Shown piece after piece: positions 52,794 through 62,630 of a stretch of DNA of 64,000 bases; position 1 is the first letter of the stretch, and every line of letters starts with the position of its first letter. Origin of the DNA: Thermoanaerobaculia bacterium (lineage in GTDB: Bacteria > Acidobacteriota > Thermoanaerobaculia > Multivoradales > JAHEKO01). Position numbers and translations under genes: made by a program. The stretch is taken from assembly GCA_947259925.1 (NCBI GenBank), contig CAMYOG010000022.1, positions 62,001 through 126,000 on the forward strand. The letters run 5' to 3'. The notes below the pieces were generated by a model, which did no database searches, was not told the DNA's origin, and saw only the letters and a list, made by a program, of their open reading frames with translations.

Positions 52794-55448
52794 TCAATTC
52801 ACCTCCGAGACCGACTTGCTCGGTCTATCGGCGCTCGGGCGCGGCCGCAAGGCGGTGGCGACCGCTCTCAGGAGCCCGCGCCGGTCGAACGGCTTAGCAA
52901 GAAACACGATGCCGGTCGGATCGGCCTGCCGCTCGACGCCCACCTTGCGCGTGTAGCCGGACATCAACACCACGCGGGTCTCGGGGTGCTCGGCGCGGAT
53001 CTTCTCCACCAGGGTCACGCCGTCCATGCGCGGCAGCACGAAGTCCGCCAGCAGGAGGTCGAAGCCTCCGGACCGGGAGCGGCTCAACTCGAGGGCCTCC
53101 TCCGCGCTGCCGGTGGCGACCACCTGATGTCCCTGGTCCTCCAGGGTCCGGCTAGCGATCCTGCGCACCGGAGCGTTGTCGTCGACCAGTAGGACGCTCC
53201 TCTCCGCGGCGACGATCGAGGCGACCAGGGGCTCCTCGTCTCCAGCGGCGGCGCCTTCCGCCCGCGGCAGCACGATCTCGAACGTCGTGCCCTGGTCCGG
53301 CTCGCTCTCCACCCGGATGTAGCCGCCGCTCTGGTTGACGATTCCGTAGACCATCGACAGGCCGAGGCCGGTTCCCTGATCGGGGCTCTTGGTGGTGAAG
53401 AACGGCTCGAAGACCCGGCGACTGGTCTCCGGGCTCATGCCCGCGCCGTTGTCGGTGACGGACATCGCCACGTACTCGCCGGCCGGCACCGCCACGTCAT
53501 GTGCCGAGTCGGGGCGGTCGAGAACCAGGTTGCGAGTCCGGAAGCTCAGCTCGCCACCGTTCGGCATCGCGTCCCTCGCGTTGATCGCCAGGTTGAGAAT
53601 CACCTGCTCGATCTGCCCACGATCGACCCGCACCAGCGGCAGCTCGGGATCGAGGTGGGTCGACAGCTTGACGTTCTCGCCGATCGTGCGGCGACAGAGC
53701 CTTCCCATGTCGGTGACCACCTCGTTGAGGTCCAGAACCCTAGGACGTAGCACCTGCTGGCGGCTGAAGGCGAGGAGCTGGCCGATCAGCGCCGCCGCCT
53801 TCTCGCCCGCCCTGCGAATCTCGGCGATGTCCGCCTGTGCCGAGGAGTCGTCAGCCGTCGCCTTCTCGACCAGCTCGGCGTAGCCGAGGATCGCTGTCAA
53901 GAGGTTGTTGAAGTCGTGCGCGACGCCGCCCGCCAGCTGCCCGACCGCCTCCATCTTCTGCGACTGTCGCAGCTGCTCTTCCAGCTTGCGTCGCTCCGAG
54001 TTGTCGGTCACGCAGTAGAGCAGCGCCGGCTCGCCCGAATAGTCGAACCGGTTCACCCGGATGGTCACCGGCACGGTTGCGCCGCTGCGCCGGATCGAGA
54101 CGCCTTCCGCCACCACCGCCTCTCCCCGCTTGGACCACTCATAGCGCTCGAGCGCGGCTCTCTCCTCGTCGCCCACCAGACCCCAGAGCGGCCTGCCGAC
54201 CAGCTCGTCACGCCCGCCGCCGTAGAGCTCGACGGCCGCCGGATTGACGTCCAGAACCTCGCCATCGATGTTGGTGACCAGTACCGCGTCCGGCGACGCC
54301 TCGAACAGACCCCGGAACCTGGCCTCGCTCTCCTGCAGACCGCGCAGCGCCAGGTTGCGCTCGGTGACGTCCTCGATCAGGCCGAGGATCTGCTGCCGCC
54401 CTTCGTACACGAAGGGGATGAAGTAGCCTTCGAGCTCGAGCTCACGACCGTCCCGGTGGATGCCGCGGGCCTCGAACGGAAAGCGCTCGCCACGCCGGAC
54501 CGCGGCGAGCATGTGCGGATAGAGGTGCAGCGAGTCGGCGTGGACGTAGTCTTCCGCCGCGAGCTCCATAAACTCCTCGACCGAGTAGCCGAAGATCTCC
54601 GCCATCGCCGGGTTGGCTTTGAGCAGCTCGCCGTCGTCGAGTCGCCGTACGGTGATGCCGTGGACCGAGGCGCGGAAGATCGCCTCGTACTGCTGCTCAC
54701 GGTTCTCCAGCTCCTCCTCGATCCGGCGACGATCGGTGATGTCGCGGCCGACCGATTGCACCTCGACCAGGCGTCCGCCATCGTCGAAGATCCCCCGGTC
54801 CGACCACTCCTGCCAACGGATCGAGCCGTCGGGCGCCACCGAGCGGTGCGAGTCGGAGCCCTCCGGGCGCTCCGGCGTCAGCGCATCCTGCTTGCACCTC
54901 ACCCGCTCTCGATCGACTTCGGCGATCAGCGGGAAGAAGTTCTCGCCGATCAGCTCCTCGGCCGTCGCCCGCCGGTAGCTGCAGTAGGCATCGTTGACGA
55001 ACGTGCGAGTCCCGTCCGGCCGCCAGTGGACGACGTACTCGTCCTGCCCACGGAGGACGCTCTGGTAGAGACCTTCCTGTTCCTGAAGTCGGCTCTGTGC
55101 CCGCATCAGACCGCGGGCGGTCTGGAGGAGGCCCGCGGTCAGGGTCGCTGACGCAGCGAGCAGGACCACCCAGCTCCAGTTGATGTGCAGCTCGACCATC
55201 AGGGCATGAGAGCGCTCGGCCCCGAGGAAAGCGGGAAGGAGCCACATCGTCGCCAGGTCGAAGGCGAAGAACGCGGCGATCAGGCCGATGCCGAGCGCTA
55301 CGCCGAGCGGCCCGCTCACGTACCCCTTGTCGATCTGACCACCGAGCTGACGGACCGAGGCGATGGCGATCGCGGCCAACCCGATGATGATCAGGTCGAT
55401 GGCGGTCATCAACGGGACCGACTCGAAGATGTTCAAGGTCTGCTCCAT
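52794..55448 (-). CDS. Multi-PAS hybrid histidine kinase
   Basis: The 884-residue protein has three N-terminal membrane segments (about 14-31, 46-72, 92-112) and three PAS domains (about 125-250, 255-375 and 380-500). HisKA follows with VAHDFNN (His511), then HATPase_c ([19 protein letters not shown]) and a C-terminal receiver with Asp802 ([12 protein letters not shown]). It would sense a membrane or cytosolic signal and transfer phosphate within itself. The ATG at 55448 puts the first membrane helix near the start. It is followed by the EAL/DHp-like gene. Confidence 0.93.
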   Translation of the reverse strand: MEQTLNIFESVPLMTAIDLIIIGLAAIAIASVRQLGGQIDKGYVSGPLGVALGIGLIAAFFAFDLATMWLLPAFLGAERSHALMVELHINWSWVVLLAASATLTAGLLQTARGLMRAQSRLQEQEGLYQSVLRGQDEYVVHWRPDGTRTFVNDAYCSYRRATAEELIGENFFPLIAEVDRERVRCKQDALTPERPEGSDSHRSVAPDGSIRWQEWSDRGIFDDGGRLVEVQSVGRDITDRRRIEEELENREQQYEAIFRASVHGITVRRLDDGELLKANPAMAEIFGYSVEEFMELAAEDYVHADSLHLYPHMLAAVRRGERFPFEARGIHRDGRELELEGYFIPFVYEGRQQILGLIEDVTERNLALRGLQESEARFRGLFEASPDAVLVTNIDGEVLDVNPAAVELYGGGRDELVGRPLWGLVGDEERAALERYEWSKRGEAVVAEGVSIRRSGATVPVTIRVNRFDYSGEPALLYCVTDNSERRKLEEQLRQSQKMEAVGQLAGGVAHDFNNLLTAILGYAELVEKATADDSSAQADIAEIRRAGEKAAALIGQLLAFSRQQVLRPRVLDLNEVVTDMGRLCRRTIGENVKLSTHLDPELPLVRVDRGQIEQVILNLAINARDAMPNGGELSFRTRNLVLDRPDSAHDVAVPAGEYVAMSVTDNGAGMSPETSRRVFEPFFTTKSPDQGTGLGLSMVYGIVNQSGGYIRVESEPDQGTTFEIVLPRAEGAAAGDEEPLVASIVAAERSVLLVDDNAPVRRIASRTLEDQGHQVVATGSAEEALELSRSRSGGFDLLLADFVLPRMDGVTLVEKIRAEHPETRVVLMSGYTRKVGVERQADPTGIVFLAKPFDRRGLLRAVATALRPRPSADRPSKSVSEVN

Positions 55449-56189
55449 CTGCCCGAGCTCCGACCCGGCCTTGGCTGCACCCTCCCCTGATGGGCGCCCG
55501 GCCGGCGAGCGCCCGCCTCTACACTCTTGTTGCACCCGACACGCCAGCTCGGACAGACCGGCACAACTTCACTTGTCAGACCCTCAGGCACCCTTGCTCC
55601 AATCGCGAGCTCTCCTGATTCAGGAAGCCGTAATGAACACTGAAATCTCGCGGAACTAGCTCTCTCAAAATACCGTGGACGGAAGGGCGAGCTGGGCGCC
55701 GGAGCACCACCGGCCAGCGTAGGTTCCGAGTCGCCGCGGGGCCGTCCCGGTTGAACCGAGCCACCCTGGGGATGGGCTCGGTACGTGGGGTTCAGAATCC
55801 GATCTGGGTTTCACCTCCTTCCCGGTCGAGGCTGCGGTTGGTCATGGTCTTCGAACCGTCCCCCCCTTTCGGGCGGTGGCCCACCGGAGCGGAGTGGGCC
55901 GGTGGTTGTCTTTGACCCCCTGTAGGGGCAAGCGGTATGCCAGTGAAGCGCCGAGCGGTCGAGCCGCTGAACGAATCGAACCGCGCACCGCAAGAATCCC
56001 GGCAGGTACCGCCCTTTTCCGGGTTTCTCTGACGAACGCTGACGGTTCGCCCCGCGAGCGGTGGACCCGCCCATCAGGCGAAGGGCATCGCCTCCTGGGT
56101 CGGGTGGGGAAATCTCCCCACTCGTGGTCACCGACCGCGGAAACGTCCCCACTACCCGGGGGCGCGGGAATGTCGCTCGGCGGCGCCGG
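55449..56189. other. 741-bp region without a recognised gene
   Basis: This is unusually long for the window, and no convincing protein gene was found on either strand. It holds several structured stretches, including a perfect GTGGGGA/TCCCCAC hairpin (56104-56121) and a CCACCGG...CCGGTGG pairing near 55880-55910, with C-rich tracts. It probably contains the promoter of the divergent-facing kinase transcript, and perhaps a structured RNA. RNase P, tmRNA and common riboswitch signatures were looked for and not seen. Confidence 0.4.
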
Positions 56190-57647
56190 TCAGGAGAGCT
56201 CGGGGACCGCGAGCTCGGCGACTAGGAGCTCGAGCGCCGCCTCGGGGGAGCGACTCTCGCCCTTGAGGCGCATCTCCGCCTCCAGCACCCGACCGGGGAG
56301 ACCCGCGACCCGGTCGGAGGGGAGTCGCGAGGCCGCCAGGTACGCTTTGTGGAGCCGGAACGGGTGCAGTCCGGAGAGCGGGCTGCGGGCACCGCCGGGA
56401 AGCTCCTGCTGGAGCTCCGGAGCGATCCTGGCTTTGAAGCGATTGAAGTTGGTCTCGCCCCGCGGTAGATCGGCGCGCGCCAGCGCCGCATCGATCGCCG
56501 CCAGATGCCGGCAGTAGGTTGCCAATAGCGAGAAGAACGACAAGCGCATCGACACCGGGTTCTCGGCCGTCGCCAGGTGTCGTCTGAGGCGCCCGGCGGC
56601 CGCTCCGGCACGGCCGCGGCCGATGTCGTCGAGGATCTTCCAGACGTCCTCCTCGCCTCGGTCCTCCACCGCCTCCTCGACCGTCGCCAGTGTGATTCTG
56701 TTACCGGCCGCGACCTCGGCCAGCTTCCGGTACTCGGCGGCGAAGCGCGCGGTGCTGTCGGCGTCGACGACCTCGCTGCGGCCCCGGTCCGATTCTCGCC
56801 GCAGGGTCCGACGCGCCAACTCCTCGAGGGCGGCTCGCTCGATGCCTGCTCCGGTCTCGCGCTCGAGCTCGGCGGTCAGGGTCTGGAGTCCCTCCCACCC
56901 CTGGCGACTCGCCGCGACCCGTCCGACGTCGATCAGCGCGCCGCCCGCACGGAGGGCCGTCACCAGCGGGTGCTTCTCGACCACCGAGCTCTCCGCCAGC
57001 ACCAGCGTGTGTCCCTCGGGGAGACCGTTGCGCACCACCTCGGCAACCGCTTCGGCGGCACCCTCGGCGTGTCCTTCGATCGCGGCCGCGCGTGCCGCTT
57101 CCAGGAGACCGGCGGCCTGCTCTCTGAGCTTGGCTATCTGCTTCTTGGTGCGCGAGCGACCACGCCCGGACCGCTTCAGGCTCCCTTCGCCCCGGAAGGC
57201 CCAGTCGGGAATCTGGTCGAGCGCCTGCTCGGGACTCCCCTGGTACGGGTCGAGCTGCAACAGCCGCAGCGCCTGCATCAGACGGATCGCCGCGTCGCGC
57301 TCGCGGCCGGTCAACTCGCCCGCCGTCGGCTCGACCGGCAGGACCTTGATCGCCTGATCGATCAGAGCGGCGGCGGCTCCCAGGTCGGCCACCACCGAGC
57401 TCTCGATCGCCACCACCACCTTGGCGGGCTCGAAGAGCGAGAACGTCCTCAGGTCATCGAGCAGCGGCAGGAGCTGGGCGGGTCGACGGTGGATCGATGG
57501 CTGGCAGTCGAATCTGCGGCCGAGGGCCTCTGCCAGGCGGCTGGCCGCCGGCTCGGCGACGACCCGGTCGCCGCTGATCAGGTAGCACGGCTCGGTAGCG
57601 TCGCCCTGCTCGATCCGAGCGAGAAGCGCCTCCAGCTGACGGCTCAT
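56190..57647 (-). CDS. holA: DNA polymerase III delta subunit, extended form
   Basis: The 485-residue clamp-loader delta subunit has YLISGDRVVAE at the N-terminus. LVLAESSVVEKHPLVTALRAGG, the conserved WKILDDIGRG (domain III) and FRLHKAYLAASRL near the C-terminus mark HolA. It is about 140 residues longer than usual. The extra part lies about residues 105-220 and includes a basic linker (KRSGRGRSRTKKQ). It belongs to a short minus-strand run after lapB, with a 3-bp gap. Confidence 0.88.
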   Translation of the reverse strand: MSRQLEALLARIEQGDATEPCYLISGDRVVAEPAASRLAEALGRRFDCQPSIHRRPAQLLPLLDDLRTFSLFEPAKVVVAIESSVVADLGAAAALIDQAIKVLPVEPTAGELTGRERDAAIRLMQALRLLQLDPYQGSPEQALDQIPDWAFRGEGSLKRSGRGRSRTKKQIAKLREQAAGLLEAARAAAIEGHAEGAAEAVAEVVRNGLPEGHTLVLAESSVVEKHPLVTALRAGGALIDVGRVAASRQGWEGLQTLTAELERETGAGIERAALEELARRTLRRESDRGRSEVVDADSTARFAAEYRKLAEVAAGNRITLATVEEAVEDRGEEDVWKILDDIGRGRAGAAAGRLRRHLATAENPVSMRLSFFSLLATYCRHLAAIDAALARADLPRGETNFNRFKARIAPELQQELPGGARSPLSGLHPFRLHKAYLAASRLPSDRVAGLPGRVLEAEMRLKGESRSPEAALELLVAELAVPELS

Positions 57648-57650
57648 GGC

Positions 57651-59060
57651 CTAGGTCTCGTCCGGCCGCTCGAAGTCGCCGTGGTACAGGGCGGAGGTCC
57701 GCGAATCCCAGTCGCCTTGGCCGGCCTCTTCCAGCACCTCCTCCTCGAACTGGAGGTCAACCGAGCTCCAGGAGCCGCAGACGTCGCAGCGATCGCGCCA
57801 ATCGGGGTAGCTCGTTCGACAGATCCGGCAGGCGTACTCGACAGTGGCGATGCCCGCCTCGGTGACCGAGGCGAGGAGTGCCTCGACCGCCCGATCCATC
57901 TCGCCCCGACGCGCGTGCAGCCTGCCGAGCAGATACCGGAAGCCGGGAGCCCGGGCGATCCGCTCCTCGAGGCTCGCGAGCACCTTGAGCGCCTCCTCGT
58001 GCATCTCCAGCCGGGCGTAGAGGCGCCCCAGGAAGAACCGCGGCAGGAGCTCGTTGTCGGCGGAGGTCATCAGCTGGTGCAGGGTCTCGATCCCCTCGAC
58101 CGGCTGCTCGATCTCGATGAAGTGATCCTCGATCCGCTGCAGGAAGACCGGACTACCGGTCTCGGCGAACCCCTGGCGCCAGATCTCGACCGCCGCGTCC
58201 TTGCGCCCACGGAGGAGCTCCACCTCTCCCAGCATGATGCGCGCTGGCAGGAAGAGCGGATGCCCGGCGAGGATCTCGCGGAAGATCTGCGCGGCTTCGC
58301 CGATCCGCTCGGCCTCGAGGTGATCGACTCCGACCTGATACTCGAGACCGGTCGCGACGCCCGCTTCGCGCTCGAGATCGACGGTCGCACCGCTGTCGGC
58401 GAGCATCGCCTCGATCCGCTCCTGCAGCCTGCCCGCCTCCCGCCACTCGCGTCTTCCGAGCGCCGCGTTCCGGCGTCGTCTCAGGATCTGCAAGCCGCGG
58501 TCCGGAAAATCGCGCAGCACCCGGTCTCGAATCTGCCGCGCGACTTCGACGTCCCCGGCGACCTCGTAGTCCTGTGCGAGCTGGTAGAGCACGGCGACAC
58601 TGCGCGGATAGAGCACCGAGGCCCGCCGGTGCACCTCGAGCGCCTCCTCGGAGCGGCCCTGGTGACGCAGCACCTCGCCGTAGGCCAGAAGGGTCGCGAA
58701 GTCTTCGGGCTTCTCGGCCAGTACCCCCTCCAGCTCGGTCGCCGCCTTCCCCCACTGGCCATCGGCCTGGAAGTCGATCGCCCGTCGGAAGGTACCTCTG
58801 AGGCTCTTGACCTCGCGATTGCGCCGACGCTCGCGCCGTTTTGCCAGGTCGCGCTTGAGGGTCTGGGTGACCAGGACGGTCACCGCGGGCACGAAGCCGA
58901 GCAGGAAGACCGCCAGCAGGGCGCCGTAGACCGGAACGCTGGTTTGCGCGGTCAGCTGGAACCGCGCGTTGAGCGGCTCGACGTTCTGATTGTAGAGGTA
59001 GGCGACGGAAACGACGACAATGAGGGCGGCGATCAGTCCGAAGAGCGTTCGCAACCGCAT
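57651..59060 (-). CDS. lapB: LapB/YciM-like TPR protein
   Basis: The 469-residue protein has N-terminal hydrophobic segments (LFGLIAALIVVVSVAYLY; YGALLAVFLLGFVPAVTVLV), a TPR array (about 100-400) and a C-terminal rubredoxin-like zinc module (CRIC...CDVC). This order matches LapB, the inner-membrane adaptor that controls LpxC turnover and so lipopolysaccharide synthesis. E. coli LapB is shorter (389 residues) and has one membrane helix, so the two-helix N-terminus is a variation. It lies 3 bp upstream of holA. Confidence 0.85.
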   Translation of the reverse strand: MRLRTLFGLIAALIVVVSVAYLYNQNVEPLNARFQLTAQTSVPVYGALLAVFLLGFVPAVTVLVTQTLKRDLAKRRERRRNREVKSLRGTFRRAIDFQADGQWGKAATELEGVLAEKPEDFATLLAYGEVLRHQGRSEEALEVHRRASVLYPRSVAVLYQLAQDYEVAGDVEVARQIRDRVLRDFPDRGLQILRRRRNAALGRREWREAGRLQERIEAMLADSGATVDLEREAGVATGLEYQVGVDHLEAERIGEAAQIFREILAGHPLFLPARIMLGEVELLRGRKDAAVEIWRQGFAETGSPVFLQRIEDHFIEIEQPVEGIETLHQLMTSADNELLPRFFLGRLYARLEMHEEALKVLASLEERIARAPGFRYLLGRLHARRGEMDRAVEALLASVTEAGIATVEYACRICRTSYPDWRDRCDVCGSWSSVDLQFEEEVLEEAGQGDWDSRTSALYHGDFERPDET

Positions 59061-59096
59061 CGAGACGTTTCCGTCCGGATCCCGGCGTGAGGCGCG

Positions 59097-59495
59097 TTAG
59101 TTGTCCTGCAGTAGCCCCTGCTCGACGAGTTCCTGACAGTCGATACAGTACCTCGCCCACGGGACGGCCTGCAACCGCTTGGCCGGGATCTTTTCCTCAC
59201 AGGAGTTGCAGACACCGTAGTCGCCGCTGTCGATCCGCTCGAGCGCGCTCTCGATCTCCTTGAGGATCTCGCGCTCGCTGCCGGAGAGGGAGAGCATGAA
59301 CTCCCGGTTGTAGGCGCTGTTGGCGCGATCGACCAGATCCTCGGCGCCCTCGTCGCTCGTCTCCTGGCCGACCCTGAGATCGTGCTCGTACATGTCGAGG
59401 ATCTCCTGGCGCTGGACCTGGAGCCGTTCCCTGAGCTGATCGAGTCCGGATTTGGCTGATTTCCGGGTCTTCTTCGCTGCACTAGCCTTGGCCAA
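59097..59495 (-). CDS. dksA: DksA/TraR-type zinc-finger protein
   Basis: The 132-residue protein has a coiled-coil N-terminal part (LRERLQVQRQEILDMYEHDLR), the DxxDxA-like tip region, and a four-cysteine zinc finger CNSC...YCIDCQE. DksA-like proteins bind the RNA polymerase secondary channel and act with ppGpp. The coiled-coil tip reads DLVDRANSAY, slightly different from E. coli, so activity is likely but the strength is unknown. Confidence 0.87.
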   Translation of the reverse strand: MAKASAAKKTRKSAKSGLDQLRERLQVQRQEILDMYEHDLRVGQETSDEGAEDLVDRANSAYNREFMLSLSGSEREILKEIESALERIDSGDYGVCNSCEEKIPAKRLQAVPWARYCIDCQELVEQGLLQDN

Positions 59496-59534
59496 CTCCG
59501 CTCTCCTTTCCTGCCTCCGCGCGGCGCGGGCAAC

Positions 59535-60011
59535 CTACAACGGTCCGCGATGGTACTTTATTCCGGCGGCAATGGAAAGCGCCCGGTACAGCTGCTCATA
59601 GAGCACCAGCCGCGCCAGCTGGTGCGGCAGGGTGAGGGGGCCGAAAGAGAGCGTCTCGCGGGCGCCGTCGAGGACTTCGCCCGCCAGACCGAGGTCGGAG
59701 CCGACCGCGAATGCGATCGGATGCGGCCACTCCTCGATCCGATGGGCGAGCCAGCGCGCGAGCTCGGCCGAGCTGCGGGCTCTCCCGCTCCGGTCCAGGG
59801 CCACCAGCCAGCACGGCTCGGGCAGCGCCGCGAGCAGTGCCGAGCCCTCGGCGGCGAGGCGGGCACCCCCGTCGGCACCGCTCCGCACCCTGACCGGCAA
59901 CTCCCGCACCGAGGCCCACCTCGAAAGCCGCTCCCGGTAGTCGTCGCACAGCGTCTGCCACTGGTCTCGCTGGCGCCGTCCAGCCCAGACGACCAAGATC
60001 TCCCGGCCCAT
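59535..60011 (-). CDS. rlmH: 23S rRNA pseudouridine-1915 N3-methyltransferase RlmH
   Basis: The 158-residue SPOUT methyltransferase has ALDRSGRARSSAELA, FAVGSDLGLAGEVL and LTLPHQLARLVLYEQLYRA before a C-terminal YHRGPL. This matches RlmH, which methylates pseudouridine 1915 in helix 69. The FxxGSDxG segment has Asp where Gly-Gly is more common, a mild variant. The ATG at 60011 was chosen over an upstream frame because homologues start here. Confidence 0.93.
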   Translation of the reverse strand: MGREILVVWAGRRQRDQWQTLCDDYRERLSRWASVRELPVRVRSGADGGARLAAEGSALLAALPEPCWLVALDRSGRARSSAELARWLAHRIEEWPHPIAFAVGSDLGLAGEVLDGARETLSFGPLTLPHQLARLVLYEQLYRALSIAAGIKYHRGPL

Positions 60012-60049
60012 CGCTCCAGTTTCACCCAACCGGGGTGCGATGACCAGCC

Positions 60050-61072
60050 GTGGCTGGTAGGCTTTCCTCCTCCGTGGTAGCCAGAACATCGCAGGAAGAG
60101 CAGAAGCGCCGCCGCCGCAAGCTCCTGGTCAGGGGGCTGGTCCTGGGTGGAGCCGCGGTCGGACTGCCCGCGCTCGCCAACGCCCTGATCGCCAGCCGCT
60201 CGCGGCGGCTCAGGTCGGCGGCGTGGGGCCGCGCGCACCGCTACGCGTGGAAACAGGGCGAGATCTCGTTTCAGAGCCTGGGCGACGGCCCGTCGCTGGT
60301 GCTGCTGCACTCGTTCGGCCCGGGACACGACTCCGAGGAGTGGCGACCGGTCGCCGAGCTGCTGGCCGAGGAGTATCGGGTCTTCGCACTCGACATGCTC
60401 GGTTGGGGTCGCTCGGAAAAACCGAAGATCCAGTACGACGACGAGCTCTACATCCAGCTGCTGGTCGATTTCATCGACGACGTGGTGCGTGAGCGTGCGG
60501 TGCCGGTCGCCGCCGGGCTGGCCGCTGCCTACGCGGTGCAGGTCGCCGTCGATCATCCCGAGGCGATCCGCGGGCTGGCGCTCTCGGTACCTTCGGGCGT
60601 ACACATCTACGGCGACGAACCCGATCTCAAGGATGCCCTGGTGCACCGGCTCCTGCGGACGCCGATCCTGGGAACTTCGGCGCTCAACCTCTACACCAGC
60701 CAGACCGCGATCGCCCGCTACCTCAAGCGCGACGTCTTCGCGGCCGCGGATCGGGTCGACGCCGCGCGGATCGAGCGTCACTATCATTCCAGTCACCAGC
60801 CCGGCTCGCACCTGCCGCTGGCCGCCTACCTGAGCGGCTACCTCAATCACCACGTCGAAGAGGCGTTGGCGCGCCTCGACTGTCCGATCTGGATCGCGTG
60901 GGGCCGCGCCGCCAAGAACCCGCCGGTCGAGACGGCCGACCTATGGCTCCGGCACGCCTCGACGCCGATCGAGCTCGAGGTCTTCGAGGACAGCGGCAAC
61001 CTCCCTCACGCCGAGGCCGTAGCCCAGTTCTGCGATCGGCTGCAGAGCTACCTCGTTGCGCTCCCCGACTGA
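60050..61072 (+). CDS. Alpha/beta-hydrolase-fold protein without nucleophile serine
   Basis: The 340-residue protein has a twin-arginine-like, hydrophobic N-terminus (RRRRKLLVRGLVLGGAAVGLPALA) and a hydrolase-fold body: LVLLHSFGPGHDSEEW, LDMLGWGRSEKP, and a C-terminal DSGNLPHAEA histidine. Where the GxSxG elbow should be, it reads VAAGLAAAYAV, so serine is replaced by leucine. It may be a non-catalytic binding protein. The start is GTG at 60050, and a later GTG at 60074 is possible. It is followed 17 bp on by the phosphomutase gene. Confidence 0.8.
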   Translation: MAGRLSSSVVARTSQEEQKRRRRKLLVRGLVLGGAAVGLPALANALIASRSRRLRSAAWGRAHRYAWKQGEISFQSLGDGPSLVLLHSFGPGHDSEEWRPVAELLAEEYRVFALDMLGWGRSEKPKIQYDDELYIQLLVDFIDDVVRERAVPVAAGLAAAYAVQVAVDHPEAIRGLALSVPSGVHIYGDEPDLKDALVHRLLRTPILGTSALNLYTSQTAIARYLKRDVFAAADRVDAARIERHYHSSHQPGSHLPLAAYLSGYLNHHVEEALARLDCPIWIAWGRAAKNPPVETADLWLRHASTPIELEVFEDSGNLPHAEAVAQFCDRLQSYLVALPD

Positions 61073-61089
61073 ACAGGAGTCACCCACTC

Positions 61090-62445
61090 ATGGCCGGAAT
61101 CTTCAAAGCCTACGATGTGCGCGGTGTCTACCCCTCGCAGATTGACGAGGAGATCGTGCGCAAGATCGGTCTCGCCTTCCGTCACATCCTCGACGACGAG
61201 GATCTGGCGAACGGCCCACGCGTCGTGGTCAGCCGCGACATGCGCTCGCACAGCGAGCCGCTGTCGGAGGCGCTGATCGACGGCCTGCTGACCGGCGGAC
61301 TCGACGTCGTCGACATCGGTCTCGCCACGACGCCGATGAACTACTTCGCGGTCGGCCACCTCGGCACCGCCGGTGGCATTCAGGTGACCGCGAGTCACAA
61401 CCCGGCCGAGTACAACGGCTGCAAGTTCAGCCGCAGCGACGCGCGCCCGGTCTCCGGCGACCACGGCATCCCGCTACTCGAGAAGAAGGTCGAGGCGGGC
61501 GAGCTCGAGGCGGCCGCAACGCCGGGAAGCCTGACCCGTGAAGAGGTATTCGAAGCCTACGGCCAGCGCATGCTCGGCTTCCTACGCCGCCCCGAGGGCG
61601 CGCGCCGGCTCAAGGTGGTCGTCGACGCGGCCAACGGAATGGGAACGCTCTACCGGCCGCTGCTCGAACAGACCGGCGTCGAGCTGATCCCGCTCTTCTT
61701 CGAGCTGGACGGCACGTTCCCCAACCACGAAGCGAACCCGCTGAAGCTCGAGAACCTCGAGACGCTGGCCGCCGAGGTCCGGTCGAGCGGGGCCGATCTC
61801 GGCATCTCGTTCGACGGCGACGCCGACCGTGCCGCGTTCGTCGACGAGACCGGCGAGCCGGTCGGGAGTGATCTGGTCACCGCCCTGATCGCCGGCGAGC
61901 TGCTCGGCCGCGATCCCGGCAGGCACGTCCTCTACGACCTGAGATCGTCGCGGGCAGTAGGCGAGTACATCGAGGAGTGCGGCGGCGTGCCGGTCCGCGA
62001 GCGGGTCGGGCACTCGTTCATGAAGGCCACCCTGCGCGAGAAGGAAGGGATCTTCGGCGGCGAGCTCGCCGGCCACTACTACTTCCGCGATGCGTACCAC
62101 GCCGACAGCTCGCTGCTGGCGGTGATCGAGGTGCTCAACCTGCTCTGGAGCCACGGCAAGAGCCTCTCGGAAGTGGTCGTGCCGCTTCTTCGCTACGCCA
62201 AGAGCCCGGAGATCAACTTCGAGGTCGAGGACAAGACAGGGAAGATGGACGAGCTGGCGGCCCGTTATCCGGACGGCACCAGCGATCGGCTCGACGGGAT
62301 CACCATCCAGTACCCCGACTGGTGGTTCAACGTCCGGCCCTCGAACACCGAGCCGTTCCTCCGCCTGGTTCTCGAGGCGAGCACGCCGGAGCTGCTCGCC
62401 GAGCGGCGCGGCGAGCTCGAAGGGATCCTCGGAACCCCCGTCTAG
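61090..62445 (+). CDS. manB: Phosphomannomutase/phosphoglucomutase
   Basis: The 451-residue alpha-D-phosphohexomutase has FKAYDVRGVYP, the phosphoserine loop TASHNPAEYNG, the Mg2+ loop DGDADRAAF, GGELAGHYYFRDA for sugar contacts and RPSNTEPFLRL for the phosphate site. It would interconvert mannose-1-P/6-P or glucose-1-P/6-P for exopolysaccharide or lipopolysaccharide precursors. The AlgC-type GELAGH(Y/H) motif suggests a dual PMM/PGM. Confidence 0.93.
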   Translation: MAGIFKAYDVRGVYPSQIDEEIVRKIGLAFRHILDDEDLANGPRVVVSRDMRSHSEPLSEALIDGLLTGGLDVVDIGLATTPMNYFAVGHLGTAGGIQVTASHNPAEYNGCKFSRSDARPVSGDHGIPLLEKKVEAGELEAAATPGSLTREEVFEAYGQRMLGFLRRPEGARRLKVVVDAANGMGTLYRPLLEQTGVELIPLFFELDGTFPNHEANPLKLENLETLAAEVRSSGADLGISFDGDADRAAFVDETGEPVGSDLVTALIAGELLGRDPGRHVLYDLRSSRAVGEYIEECGGVPVRERVGHSFMKATLREKEGIFGGELAGHYYFRDAYHADSSLLAVIEVLNLLWSHGKSLSEVVVPLLRYAKSPEINFEVEDKTGKMDELAARYPDGTSDRLDGITIQYPDWWFNVRPSNTEPFLRLVLEASTPELLAERRGELEGILGTPV

Positions 62446-62484
62446 CCACCTACAGTTACACTCTGGGGCGAGAGGGGGCGTCCT

Positions 62485-62506
62485 TCTCCCACCTGGAGGT
62501 GGGAGA
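62485..62506. terminator. Hairpin after the phosphomutase gene
   Basis: TCTCCCACCT (62485-62494) and AGGTGGGAGA (62497-62506) form a perfect 10-bp stem with a 2-base loop. No T run follows on either strand. It lies between two convergent genes and may serve as a Rho-dependent or bidirectional stop. Repeated GAGGGAGAGGG sequence around it suggests a simple-sequence origin. Confidence 0.5.
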
Positions 62507-62630
62507 GGGAACGAGGGAGAGGGAGGTGCCCCGGTGGACCTAGCGAAGGTCCGCCGCTCTGATCCCAGGACAGCGCTCGGGCCGCACCAGCGTTCCGGAG
62601 CAGGCCTCGACGGTTGGAGGCGGAGCTTCG

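Noticed and set aside
55811..56152. A 113-codon minus-strand frame in the long gap
   Set aside because: Composition is Arg/Gly/Pro-rich without secondary-structure pattern, and it lacks a ribosome site.
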